A stretch of 26,794 bases of DNA, taken from DASUNQ01 sp044866775. GTDB taxonomy: Bacteria; Acidobacteriota; Thermoanaerobaculia; Multivoradales; UBA5704. Below, piece after piece: positions 17,460 to 25,791 of the stretch (positions within the stretch are counted from its first letter, which is position 1; the number at the start of each line of letters is the position of its first letter). The notes under the pieces are model-generated. The model was not told where the DNA came from. It did not search any database and saw nothing but the letters and a program-made list of their open reading frames with translations. The position numbers were made by a program, and so were the translations under genes. Location: NCBI GenBank assembly GCA_044866775.1, contig JBIOUG010000074.1, positions 1-26,794 of the forward strand, read 5' to 3'.

Positions 17460-18518
17460 TCAGGGTTGATTGCTTGCTGGCAGGATCTGCCAGCCGCGCT
17501 CGTGGCGCGTGATCAGGGCGTTGCCGCCGTTGCGAGCGACCGCCGCCGGGCGGCTGCCGGCGGGCAGGCTCCAGGCCCCGATGGGAGTGGGCAGGCCGGC
17601 ATCGTCCAGGCGGTAGCGGAACACCGTCGGCCGCGGACCGGCGCGAATCACATCCAGCTCGTCGCCTGAAACTACCACGTCCATCGCCGGTCGCGGCCGT
17701 CGGGCGCGCACCAGCAGGCGCGGTTGTCGCGGGTCCGAGACGTCGACGACGCCCAAGCCGCCACCGTCGGCCAGATACACGCGGTCGCCGCGCCAGGCCG
17801 CCACCAGCGGGAAGTGCGCAGGTTTGAAACCGCCGGCGGTGAAACCGGCATCTTCCAACGCGAGCCGGCCCAGCGCGCGTAAACCCAGCGGCCGGCGTCG
17901 AATCTCGGCGAAGGTGACGGCGAACTCCGGACCGTAGAGATGGGTGGAGATCGCCGCCACCCGCCCGTCCGGACGCAACGCGACATCGGGTTGCCCGCGG
18001 CCGAAATCGGCGGTTATCACGTTCGGGCCGAAGTGGCCATCGCGATCGTATTCGCGCAACGTGAGCTGTGACGTGCCGCCGGACACGGCCACCACGCCCG
18101 CCGCCGCCGACACACCCGAGAACGGTCCCACCGGCACCGGCACGACTTCGCCCGCCGGCGAGGGCAGGTCGGGGTTGGCAAGCGAATAGGCCATCAAATA
18201 TCCCGGCGGCGTGGCATCCAGCGCGAAGAGCCAACCATCGGCGATGGCCAGGTCGTCGATCCTCTCGACCGGAGCGTCTGGTGGCACGAGCCTCCGCCGT
18301 TCCTGTCTCGCCAGATCGACGGCCTCGAGGCCGTCGACGCCAGCGGCTACATACGCATGGCCGCCGTCCACGACGACCTGGGTGCGGGCCGAAGGCGTCG
18401 CAACAGGGTATTGCCACGCGTTCCACGCCAGCGCGAGCCAGCGATGCCCGAGCAGGGCAGCCAGGCCCAAGGCCAACGCTGCGCAAGTCAGCGTGCCCCT
18501 GACGCGCGAAAACCTCAT
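17460..18518 (-). CDS. Membrane-anchored, beta-propeller-like protein of unknown function
   Basis: This 352-residue protein has an N-terminal hydrophobic segment (about 9-35, LTCAALALGLAALLGHRWLAL), likely an uncleaved anchor or signal. The rest is made of repeated short strands with V-D and GD-Y/L patterns: AYVAAGVDGLEAVDLARQ, RVYLADGGGLGVVDVSDPRQPRLL. These resemble LVIVD-type repeats and suggest a beta-propeller outside the cytoplasm. No catalytic motif is visible. It is the first gene of a two-gene unit with the Spondin_N lipoprotein 27 nt downstream, so the two products may act together at the cell surface. I do not recognise the specific family, and the propeller call is from repeat pattern only. 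Confidence 0.7.
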   Translation of the reverse strand: MRFSRVRGTLTCAALALGLAALLGHRWLALAWNAWQYPVATPSARTQVVVDGGHAYVAAGVDGLEAVDLARQERRRLVPPDAPVERIDDLAIADGWLFALDATPPGYLMAYSLANPDLPSPAGEVVPVPVGPFSGVSAAAGVVAVSGGTSQLTLREYDRDGHFGPNVITADFGRGQPDVALRPDGRVAAISTHLYGPEFAVTFAEIRRRPLGLRALGRLALEDAGFTAGGFKPAHFPLVAAWRGDRVYLADGGGLGVVDVSDPRQPRLLVRARRPRPAMDVVVSGDELDVIRAGPRPTVFRYRLDDAGLPTPIGAWSLPAGSRPAAVARNGGNALITRHERGWQILPASNQP

Positions 18519-18816
18519 GGTGTCAGCTCTGAGGCAATGCTCAGGAAGCGTCTCCTCGTCCTCGCCGGGCTCGCCGCTCGCCCGGCGCCGACTCTGACGT
18601 CTCGTCTCTTCGGGGACTTCAACCCAAGACGCGCGCCTGCATCATTGGCGCAGGGAAATTACGGCGCTGCGCCCGTGGCGGTTTTCTGCGGCCTACCCGC
18701 CCGCCGCGGCGCGATGCTGTGCGCTACACTCTTAGGGCTCATCGGAGGGATGGAGGTAGCCATGTCGACCGTCGTCGGGGAAATCGACGGCAACCGGCAG
18801 CTTCGCTGGCGAAGAT
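18519..18816. other. Intergenic stretch of about 300 nt, possible remnant of a gene start
   Basis: No full gene is found. Near its right end a TACACT hexamer (about 18724-18729) is followed by GGAGG and an ATG at 18762 (MSTVVGEIDGN). This looks like an intact promoter, ribosome site and start. After about 18 codons the frame runs into the reverse complement of the next gene and has no recognisable content, so it may be the 5' stub of a lost gene. Confidence 0.3.
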
Positions 18817-20799
18817 CTACGGCTTCACCGCGGGAACCGCGTAGCGCACCGCGAAGGCTTCGTCCCCGTTCTGACAGAGGGCGTCGAGGAAGTAATAGGG
18901 CTCGAACGACGAGACCGCGGTGCCCGCGCCGACCTGCAGATAGCCGAGCGTCGAGCCCTGGACGGACAGGCTTTCGCACACACAGGGCGGGCCCAGGACC
19001 TCCTCGGGGGGAAAATAGGCGGAGAGGCGCTCCGCCGCGAGGTCGGGGGAGATGATGGGCGTCTCGCCCAAGGGCGCCACGTCACGCCAGTCGTTGCGGA
19101 AGAAGGCGATGATCTCGCCCCCGGCTCCGACGTGGACGCGCATGACTCCTGCCGCGCCCTCGACCGGGTAGTCCGGATCGCCGCGGAGGACGCGCGAGTA
19201 GCCGACGATCGCGTGCAGGCGCTCCGTGGCGGTGACCCGCACGGTCCCGTCCTGGTCCGTCTCGAGTGTGTCGATCACCGCCTCCGCGTCCAACCCGGCG
19301 TCGCGTACCGCATCGGGGCCGGCGAAGCCCATGGTCGCGAGGAACCGGCCGGCGGCGGCCACCGCCTCCGGCAGGGTCGGCGGCAGCCGCGCGGGCTCGT
19401 CTGTCGGGAACATCCAGGCCGCGGTGTCGATGTAAGAGAAGCCGCCGGAGGAGGAATCGACGAGAAGAAGCCCGGCGCCGTCGGTCAGGAGCCACTCGCC
19501 ACCGGCCTGCGCCGGGGCTCCGGCCGCGCAGAAGCGGCCGATCGCCCGGCAGAGGCCGCGCGCGATGCCCTGCCGGTAGGCATCGTCAACGGTACGCGGG
19601 ACCACCGCGTAGCGGCGCATCGACCCCGGAGGCGCGGGCGGCGGCGAGGAAGGAGCGTCGCCGTTCGAGGAGGACGAGCTCCCGAAGCTCGGGGGTGGCG
19701 CCGCCGGAGCCTCGCGGAGGTCGAGCCGAAAGCCCTCCTGGGGTTCGGCGTTGCGGTACTTCGCGGGATCGGGACGGGGCCCGCTCCCCTTTCCCCAAAT
19801 GAAGTCGCGGAAGTTGGCCTTGTCGATGGCGATCGCTCCGGGCTTGATCCTCTTGGCCTTCTTCTCGTTGGCGGCGTACCACGCCTGGACCACGGTCATG
19901 CTCCCCAGGTTCACCGCATACTGCCGGCCGAGGTCCTTGTCGAGGTCGAAATCGAACGGCGCATCATTGTACCCGAGGACGAGGTGCAGCCCGCCGAAGG
20001 TCTTGATCCAGTCGTCCAGGGTGCTGTTGCAGGCGATCGCCGTCACCCACTCGAGGTCCATGTCTCCCCACAATCCCACCCTTTTTTTCGGGTCCTCGTT
20101 GCCGTCGTTGGCGTCGGTGGGGTTGAGGTCGCCGTCATAGAAGGACCATTGATAGAGCGCCCCCTCGAACGGCCGGCCGTGGCCGACGAAGAGCCCGAAG
20201 TCGGCCCGGTCGAGGTTCTCGTTCTCGCCGGTCGTATCCCAGTGCCTGAACACCGCCTCGGCGTTGACCTTGATCGCCGTCCCCGGCCCGTTCCACTCTT
20301 CGCCGTCCTTGAGCCGGTCGAAGAAACCACGGGCGACGCTCTCCACCTTCTCCCGCGACAGGTCGCTGAGATCGCGAAAGCCCGGATAGTCCCAGACGTA
20401 GGACACGAAGACCTCGAGGGCGTCCTCGTCGGTCGGCTCCGGGGTCCAGACGGCCTTGACGATGGCTTCGCACCTTCCCGGCGCTGTGACGTTGAACGTC
20501 ACCGCCTCGCCGTTCTCGACGCAGTCGGTACCCCAGTCGATGTCGACCTGCGTTCCGGACGGCCGCGGGGTGGCCGCGGGGCACCCCGGCGCGTTGTCGG
20601 TGATCGCGGCGGGGGTCGTGAGCGGGCCGGCTCCCGCGATCTCGACGTGAAGATCCGATTTCTTACGATCGGTGTTGTTGGTGACCGTGTAGGTGCAGAG
20701 CTCCGTGCAGCCGGTCAGCGCCAGCGCCAGGACCCCCGCCAACGCGACGGCTTGGCAGCGACCGCGAACGATCGATCGACGATCGTCGACCTGAGCCAC
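18817..20799 (-). CDS. Large lipoprotein with a DUF6345-like domain and a second uncharacterised domain
   Basis: This 660-residue protein has lipobox LALALTGC with C31. The start is GTG 20799, chosen for the G-rich ribosome site (GGGGGGGAG, 5 nt upstream) and the proper signal length; the open frame extends to 20901. After a beta-rich part with paired cysteines (about 31-118) comes a domain (about 126-310) with FGLFVGHGRPF (H207), EWVTAIACNS (C257) and GLHLVLGYNDAP. This pattern resembles DUF6345 proteins, and the GHG...AC order resembles clan CD (caspase/gingipain) peptidases. A Ser/Pro-rich linker (365-393) precedes a C-terminal domain (about 398-660) with no recognised motif apart from CVC at 606-608. 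It is likely anchored at the cell envelope. It is divergent from the TonB-dependent receptor, 265 nt away. Peptidase activity is only a hypothesis. Confidence 0.75.
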   Translation of the reverse strand: MAQVDDRRSIVRGRCQAVALAGVLALALTGCTELCTYTVTNNTDRKKSDLHVEIAGAGPLTTPAAITDNAPGCPAATPRPSGTQVDIDWGTDCVENGEAVTFNVTAPGRCEAIVKAVWTPEPTDEDALEVFVSYVWDYPGFRDLSDLSREKVESVARGFFDRLKDGEEWNGPGTAIKVNAEAVFRHWDTTGENENLDRADFGLFVGHGRPFEGALYQWSFYDGDLNPTDANDGNEDPKKRVGLWGDMDLEWVTAIACNSTLDDWIKTFGGLHLVLGYNDAPFDFDLDKDLGRQYAVNLGSMTVVQAWYAANEKKAKRIKPGAIAIDKANFRDFIWGKGSGPRPDPAKYRNAEPQEGFRLDLREAPAAPPPSFGSSSSSNGDAPSSPPPAPPGSMRRYAVVPRTVDDAYRQGIARGLCRAIGRFCAAGAPAQAGGEWLLTDGAGLLLVDSSSGGFSYIDTAAWMFPTDEPARLPPTLPEAVAAAGRFLATMGFAGPDAVRDAGLDAEAVIDTLETDQDGTVRVTATERLHAIVGYSRVLRGDPDYPVEGAAGVMRVHVGAGGEIIAFFRNDWRDVAPLGETPIISPDLAAERLSAYFPPEEVLGPPCVCESLSVQGSTLGYLQVGAGTAVSSFEPYYFLDALCQNGDEAFAVRYAVPAVKP

Positions 20800-20804
20800 G
20801 TCCG

Positions 20805-20813
20805 CTCCCCCCC
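20805..20813 (-). promoter_or_regulatory. Ribosome binding site that fixes the lipoprotein start
   Basis: On the minus strand GGGGGGGAG lies 5 nt before GTG 20799. It favours this start over the GTG at 20901, which would bury the signal peptide behind 34 extra residues. Confidence 0.6.
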
Positions 20814-20981
20814 TCAGCGGCCTGTGTCGAGCGGTTTCGACCTGCGGTGAAACCTTAGAGATTTCGCCGCCAGAGCGCAAGCCGCCGTCCCCGCCGAGCA
20901 CGACGCCGCCACTGTCGCGAGACCGGCGCCCCGCTCGTCACCGCTGCGATCGTTGGCCGGCCGCCACGACGCAGGCTGCCA

Positions 20982-20990
20982 TGCTACGAT
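20982..20990 (+). promoter_or_regulatory. Possible extended -10 promoter of the TonB-dependent receptor
   Basis: TGCTACGAT matches the extended -10 form TGN-TANNAT and lies about 75 nt before the ATG at 21065. There is no convincing -35 hexamer, which is tolerable for extended -10 promoters. Candidate only. Confidence 0.3.
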
Positions 20991-21053
20991 CGCCGCCAAC
21001 TGGGAAGCACGCGAACTCGAGCGCCGGCGGCGACGAGCCGCCGGCCGCGCGGG

Positions 21054-21061
21054 AAAGGAGG
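21054..21061 (+). promoter_or_regulatory. Ribosome binding site of the TonB-dependent receptor
   Basis: AAAGGAGG sits 3 nt before ATG 21065 and decides the start against an in-frame ATG at 20981. The chosen start places the signal peptide at the N-terminus. Confidence 0.75.
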
Positions 21062-21064
21062 CTT

Positions 21065-23941
21065 ATGACGAGCATCCGACCCCTCACCTGCCTCGCGGCG
21101 CTCTTGCTCCTGACGGCGCCCGCCGTGGCCCAGCTCCAGACCGGCGACCTCTACGGGACGACGCAGGATCAGGTGGGCCAGCCGCTCCCCGGCGTGACGG
21201 TCACCCTGACCGGGGTCGGCGCCCCCCGCGTCCAGGTGACCGACGAGCAGGGGAACTTCCGCTTCCTGCAGCTCTTTCCGGGCACCTATGCGCTGACCGC
21301 CGAGCTCCAGGGGTTCTCGCCGCTCGAGTATCCCGACCTCGTCGTCCGCGTCGGCGGCAAGGGCGCGCTCGAGCTGACGCTCACCGCGGCGGTGACCGAC
21401 GTCATCACGGTCACCGGCGCCGCGCCGATCCTCGACGAGCGCGGGGTGAACCGCGGCGCGACGGTGGCGGCGGCCGAGCTGGACAGCGTGCCCACGGCGC
21501 GCGATCCCTGGTCTCTGCTCAGCCTGGCGCCGGGCGTCCAGGTCGACCGCGTCAACGTCGGCGGCAACGAGAGCGGCCAGCAGTCGAACTTCCTCGGCCC
21601 CGGCGCGCCCGACACGGAGAACACCTTCTCGGTGGACGGCGTGATCCTCAACGACATGGCGGCGGTCGGCGGCTCGGCGACCTATTTCGACTTCGGCGCC
21701 TTCGAGGAGGTGCAGCTCACGGTCTCCAGCGCCGACGTCACGATCGCCACCGCCGGCGTCACCATCAACCAGGTCACCAAGCGCGGCACCAACGACTGGC
21801 GCGCCGCCGCCCGCTATCTGCAGACCGACGGCGGCCTGCAGTCGGAGCCGACCGTCCCGAACGGCAACAAGATCGACTCGGTCGAGGAGTACGGCGCCGA
21901 CATCGGCGGGCCGCTGGTCAAGGACCGCCTCTGGATCTGGGCCTCGTACGGCGAGAGCGACATCCGCAACCTGGCGCCCAACCCGACCGGCGTCGGCCGC
22001 CTGCCGGACCGCACCGTCCTCGAGGACTTCAACAGCAAGCTCAACTTCCAGCTCGGGGCGGCCAATAGCGGCGTCCTCCACTACTGGACCAACGACAAGC
22101 TCAAGTTCGGCCGGGTCTTCACCTTCCTCGGCAACCCGGTGGCGGAGTCGACCCACGACCAGACCACCCCGCAGACGATCGCCAAGGTCGAGGACACCCA
22201 CCTCTTCGGCTCCAACTTCACGCTCACCGCGCTGTGGAGCAGGGATCACCCGAGCGAGTTCACCCTGGCCCCGAAGGGAGGCCGCGACGCGGACGTCTTC
22301 ACCGACGCCGACAACATCCTCCACGGCTCGAGCTTCGATTTCGCTCAGGATTCGGACATCCAACAGGCCCGGCTCGACGCCAACTACTTCTTCACCGCCG
22401 GGCGGACCGACCACGAGCTCCGGTTCGGCGCCGGCTTCCGCTCCCAGGAGAACCATTCGACGACCGTCTGGCCGCGCAACGTCAACGTCTTCTACTACGA
22501 CGGCAACCTGGCCATCGCCCGCTTCCCGCGCAGCCGCGTGCTGTCGATCAAGACCGAGTACGACTCGGCGTGGGTGCAGGACACGGTGAACGTCGATCGC
22601 TGGACGATCGCCGCCGGCGTGCGCTACGACAAGCAGGGGGGCGAGAACCTGCCGAGCGTCAGCCCCGAGAACCCGAAGGCCCAGGGGCTCATCCCCGAGC
22701 TGCGCTTCCAGGGCAACGACGGCGACGACCTCGAGTGGGAGTCGCTGGTGCCGCGGCTCTCCGTCACCCGCGCCTTCGGCGAGGAGCGGGGCACTCTGGC
22801 GCGGGCGACCTTCTCGCAGTACGCCCAGCAGCTCGGGCAGAACTTCTTCCTGCGCGTCAACCCGGCGGGCGGATACTCCTACGCCTACTTCTACTTCACA
22901 GACGCCAACGGTAACCTGGTCCTCGACTCCGGCGAAGTGCCGAGCCTGTACTTCTCGTATCCCTACGGCTTCAACCCCGACGACCCCACCAGCCTGGTGA
23001 GCTCCAACGTCAACGACCGCAACCTCGACCCGATGATGACCGACGAGGTGACCTTGGGCGTCGAGCACCGCTTCCGGCCCGACTTCGCGGGCGGCCTCAC
23101 CCTCACCCTGCGCAACCTCAGCGACATTCCCGAGACGCAGGGATTGGTCGTCGACCCGGTGAGCGGCCAGGTGCGGCCGTGGACGCGGGCCGACTTCGAG
23201 CTCAAGCGGACGGTCACCGGCACGCTACCCGACGGCTCGTCCTCGGGACCGATCCCGGTCTACGGCCTGCGCGAGGAGGTCGCGTTCACCGGCGGCTCCC
23301 TGCTGACCAACGGCGACAGCGAGCAGGACTACCTCGGACTGACCGCCAACTTCACCAAACGCCTGGCCAACCGCTGGTCGGCCCGCGGGCACGTCACCTG
23401 GAGCGACTGGGAGTGGGACGTCGGCCCCAACTCGCTCCTCCACGACGACCCGACCAACACCGTCGAGGACGGCTTGACCGCCGGCGACGGCAACGACGTC
23501 TTCACCAGCCAGTCGGGGGGCGCCAAAGGCGACATCTTCGTCGGCTCGCGCTGGTCGTTCAGCCTCTACGGCCTCTATCAGGTGGCGCCCGAGCGCCCCT
23601 GGGGCTTCAACGTCGCGGCGGCCGTCACCGGGCGCGAGGGGTATCCTTCGCCACCGGTCTTCCGGGCTCCGCGCGGCGATCCGGGGCGGGTGTTGGCGCA
23701 GACGACGAGCACGATCGACGAATTCCGCAACGACGACATCGTGCTGTTCGACGCCCGCGTCGAGAAGGAATTCCAGCTCGGCGACGTGAGCCTGCTCTTC
23801 GGGATCGACGGCTTCAACCTGACCAACGAGAACTACATCCTGCAGCGCGACCGCCGGCTCGACCTCGGGAGCGCGAACGTGGTGCGGGAGCGGGTGAGCC
23901 CGCGGGTCGTCCGTCTGGGGCTGACCTTGCGCTGGCGGTAG
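21065..23941 (+). CDS. TonB-dependent receptor with N-terminal carboxypeptidase-regulatory-like domain
   Basis: This 958-residue outer-membrane transporter starts with a signal peptide (hydrophobic core LAALLLLTAP, AVA-Q cleavage near residue 22). An Ig-like carboxypeptidase-regulatory domain follows at about 23-105 (GDLYGTTQDQVGQPLPGVTV, NFRFLQLFPGTYALTAEL). The plug domain spans about 106-245 (DVITVTGAAPILDERG, ENTFSVDGVILND, VTINQVTKRGTNDWR), then a long beta-barrel ends in RLGLTLRWR. This Oar-like architecture is typical of Acidobacteriota and Bacteroidota receptors for large or sugar-type ligands. The ligand is unknown, and no SusD-like partner gene is adjacent. A perfect ribosome site and a strong terminator frame the gene, so it is probably monocistronic. 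A decayed duplicate of its 3' end lies 100 nt downstream. Confidence 0.93.
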   Translation: MTSIRPLTCLAALLLLTAPAVAQLQTGDLYGTTQDQVGQPLPGVTVTLTGVGAPRVQVTDEQGNFRFLQLFPGTYALTAELQGFSPLEYPDLVVRVGGKGALELTLTAAVTDVITVTGAAPILDERGVNRGATVAAAELDSVPTARDPWSLLSLAPGVQVDRVNVGGNESGQQSNFLGPGAPDTENTFSVDGVILNDMAAVGGSATYFDFGAFEEVQLTVSSADVTIATAGVTINQVTKRGTNDWRAAARYLQTDGGLQSEPTVPNGNKIDSVEEYGADIGGPLVKDRLWIWASYGESDIRNLAPNPTGVGRLPDRTVLEDFNSKLNFQLGAANSGVLHYWTNDKLKFGRVFTFLGNPVAESTHDQTTPQTIAKVEDTHLFGSNFTLTALWSRDHPSEFTLAPKGGRDADVFTDADNILHGSSFDFAQDSDIQQARLDANYFFTAGRTDHELRFGAGFRSQENHSTTVWPRNVNVFYYDGNLAIARFPRSRVLSIKTEYDSAWVQDTVNVDRWTIAAGVRYDKQGGENLPSVSPENPKAQGLIPELRFQGNDGDDLEWESLVPRLSVTRAFGEERGTLARATFSQYAQQLGQNFFLRVNPAGGYSYAYFYFTDANGNLVLDSGEVPSLYFSYPYGFNPDDPTSLVSSNVNDRNLDPMMTDEVTLGVEHRFRPDFAGGLTLTLRNLSDIPETQGLVVDPVSGQVRPWTRADFELKRTVTGTLPDGSSSGPIPVYGLREEVAFTGGSLLTNGDSEQDYLGLTANFTKRLANRWSARGHVTWSDWEWDVGPNSLLHDDPTNTVEDGLTAGDGNDVFTSQSGGAKGDIFVGSRWSFSLYGLYQVAPERPWGFNVAAAVTGREGYPSPPVFRAPRGDPGRVLAQTTSTIDEFRNDDIVLFDARVEKEFQLGDVSLLFGIDGFNLTNENYILQRDRRLDLGSANVVRERVSPRVVRLGLTLRWR

Positions 23942-23964
23942 GAGCGCCCCGCAGTTTCGACGAG

Positions 23965-23999
23965 GCGCCGGGCGTTGCTGCCCCGGCGCTTTCGTTTTT
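23965..23999 (+). terminator. Intrinsic terminator of the TonB-dependent receptor
   Basis: Perfect 8-bp stem GCGCCGGG/CCCGGCGC with a 9-nt loop, followed by TTTCGTTTTT, starting 24 nt after the receptor stop codon. This is the clearest terminator in the window. Confidence 0.85.
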
Positions 24000-24044
24000 C
24001 GAGCGGCTAGAATCGGCGCCGGATGTCGAGGTCGGTCGGCGCTC

Positions 24045-24265
24045 GAGCGCCCCTGGGGCTTCAACGTCGCGACGAGCGTCACCGGGCGCGAGGGGTACCC
24101 GTCGCCACCGGTCGTCCGCGCTTCGCGCGGCGATCCGGAACGGTCGGCGATACGAGCCTGCTCTTCGGGATCGACGCCGTCAATCTGACCAACGAGAACT
24201 ACATCCTGCAGCGCGACCGCCGGCTCGACCTCGGGAGCGCGAACCAGGTCAGGGAGCGTGAGCCA
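24045..24265 (+). pseudogene. Decayed duplicate of the 3' end of a TonB-dependent receptor gene
   Basis: Bases 24045-24137 match 23591-23683 (encoding ERPWGFNVA...VTGREGYPSPPV), and 24146-24265 match 23780-23900 (SLLFGIDAVNLTNENYIL and RDRRLDLGSANQVRER). About 96 nt between the two blocks are missing, and the blocks are in different frames. The scattered differences suggest a relic of a separate paralogue rather than a recent copy. It ends where the base composition changes, so it probably marks an insertion or recombination boundary. Confidence 0.85.
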
Positions 24266-24318
24266 GAAGCTCTTCCCCGCTGCTTTCGACACAAGGAAAC
24301 GCCCGTCTCGTTCCCCGA

Positions 24319-25791
24319 TCAGCGCTCCAGCCCAGGGGCGCGCTTCCGAACGGTGACGTCATCAAGCCCAAGGCCGGCCTTCTCCCTCGGCACCAGAAGA
24401 TATTTCCTTAACTCATCGGCCAGCCAACCATCCCAGATACCCGAACGCACGAGTAGGCCGCTGCCGCTCTCCAGCGCCTCGCGCAACGCCGACCGCAAGT
24501 CGCCTGGAGTCGTCCGCAGAATACGGTTAGAACGCGCAGGGCGCCGATAGGTCTGCTCGTTCGCATTGATTCCATAGATCCCAGACAATGTCGGGGCTAC
24601 GCGGTCGCCTCTATCCACGGGGTCCCGGCCGTCCGGATCGGTCTTGGTCATCCATAGCCGCACGCGCATGAGAATATAGAGCAAAAAGCGGTTGTTATCG
24701 CCTTGAATCCCGTGACACGTTCCCCACAACTCTCCGACAGAACGGAGGTTGGCTTGGGCTACTTTTTCAAACTGCTCACTCATTCTTCTGAACATCCCTG
24801 GCCACGGCCCCTTGGATCGTGCGATCTCCAACAAGTCATTGCACCACTCGGTGACGGACATCAGGCCTGTACCGTGGTCCAAGCGGGCAGTCTTTTCTAC
24901 GATATCGATCACGCCGGTGGCAACTAAGTCTGCCATGATGGAATCCAGCCGAATGCCTTCGACAGCCTCGGTCTCGTCAACGTCGTGCAAGGGGATGGAT
25001 AGGGCATTGGTCTGGCTCACTTTGACAACCGTGCGGCCACCCCCAGCCAGCGCGCTGAGGAGCTGTACCTGCTTTTCAAGCTCGGGGATATGAACAAGCA
25101 CTTCTCGTCGCTCGACCGCCTTCCGAAACGACCGCCGCCACCTGGGCAGCAACTTCTGAAGGATCTCGCTTGGCAAGCCGCTCGAGGGTTCCTGCTGCTG
25201 GAGATCCGCCTCCAGCACTTCAAGAAGGCTACCGTTGCAGAGTGGCTCCGCATGAGGATGCGTGACCATGTACTCCCGTTGAATACACTGCTCAAGTGTT
25301 TCATCCGGCTCTGGATTTGCCAGGAGCGAACGTAAAAGAGCGTAACCCCGCAGAGCATCGCTTCGGAGATCCGACCGACCACCGAAGGTGCCAGGAGTGG
25401 CACTCCGAACCTCCCATGCCAAGGGTAAAACGTTACGGGCATGGTCAATCGCCTGACGCCTGGCTAGTAGCGCCATTCCATGGTAAAGACCCGATGCACT
25501 CATGATCTCTGGATTTGCGACCCGGATCGCACTTTCCGAATCCGGCTTTCCCCTGGGCCGCATTGGGTCCTCCAAGTCTGCCTGAAAATTCATATCGATC
25601 GAGCAGAGGTCAAAACTGACTAGCTTCGCGATCGCCGCATTCCGGCAATGCCACTGGAGGCTGCTGAGCCTCTGGTCCCGCGACGGCGGAAAGGCAGCGA
25701 GGTCCACTAACCCGTAGGGCGGGTCCAAACTCTTTGCGAGGTCATCGTCAATGACCGCAAGGCACAATCGTCGAGCATGGTACTCACTCAT
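24319..25791 (-). CDS. Protein of unknown function with receiver-like N-terminus (island gene 2)
   Basis: This 490-residue protein begins LCLAVIDDD (D15-D17), like strand 1 and the acidic cluster of a receiver. LVSFDLCSIDMNF (D61 or D66 as possible phospho-acceptor) fits strand 3, and LPLAWEVRSAT (S130) fits strand 4. No clear conserved Lys follows, so the domain is divergent or degenerate. The rest matches nothing I know. Residues 312-364 (SVTEWCNDL ... GELWGTCHG) resemble residues 65-109 of the upstream protein. The ATG at 25791 is used; it overlaps the upstream gene's stop by 8 nt, and an in-frame TTG at 25806 is possible. Base composition is clearly lower in GC than in the genes to the left, suggesting horizontal transfer. 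A response-regulator partner of the upstream kinase-like protein is the simplest reading, with no recognised output domain. Confidence 0.7.
   Translation of the reverse strand: MSEYHARRLCLAVIDDDLAKSLDPPYGLVDLAAFPPSRDQRLSSLQWHCRNAAIAKLVSFDLCSIDMNFQADLEDPMRPRGKPDSESAIRVANPEIMSASGLYHGMALLARRQAIDHARNVLPLAWEVRSATPGTFGGRSDLRSDALRGYALLRSLLANPEPDETLEQCIQREYMVTHPHAEPLCNGSLLEVLEADLQQQEPSSGLPSEILQKLLPRWRRSFRKAVERREVLVHIPELEKQVQLLSALAGGGRTVVKVSQTNALSIPLHDVDETEAVEGIRLDSIMADLVATGVIDIVEKTARLDHGTGLMSVTEWCNDLLEIARSKGPWPGMFRRMSEQFEKVAQANLRSVGELWGTCHGIQGDNNRFLLYILMRVRLWMTKTDPDGRDPVDRGDRVAPTLSGIYGINANEQTYRRPARSNRILRTTPGDLRSALREALESGSGLLVRSGIWDGWLADELRKYLLVPREKAGLGLDDVTVRKRAPGLER

Noticed and set aside
20984..23068. 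Minus-strand frame of about 690 codons opposite the TonB-dependent receptor
   Set aside because: It is antisense to a well-supported receptor and has no domain or signal of its own.
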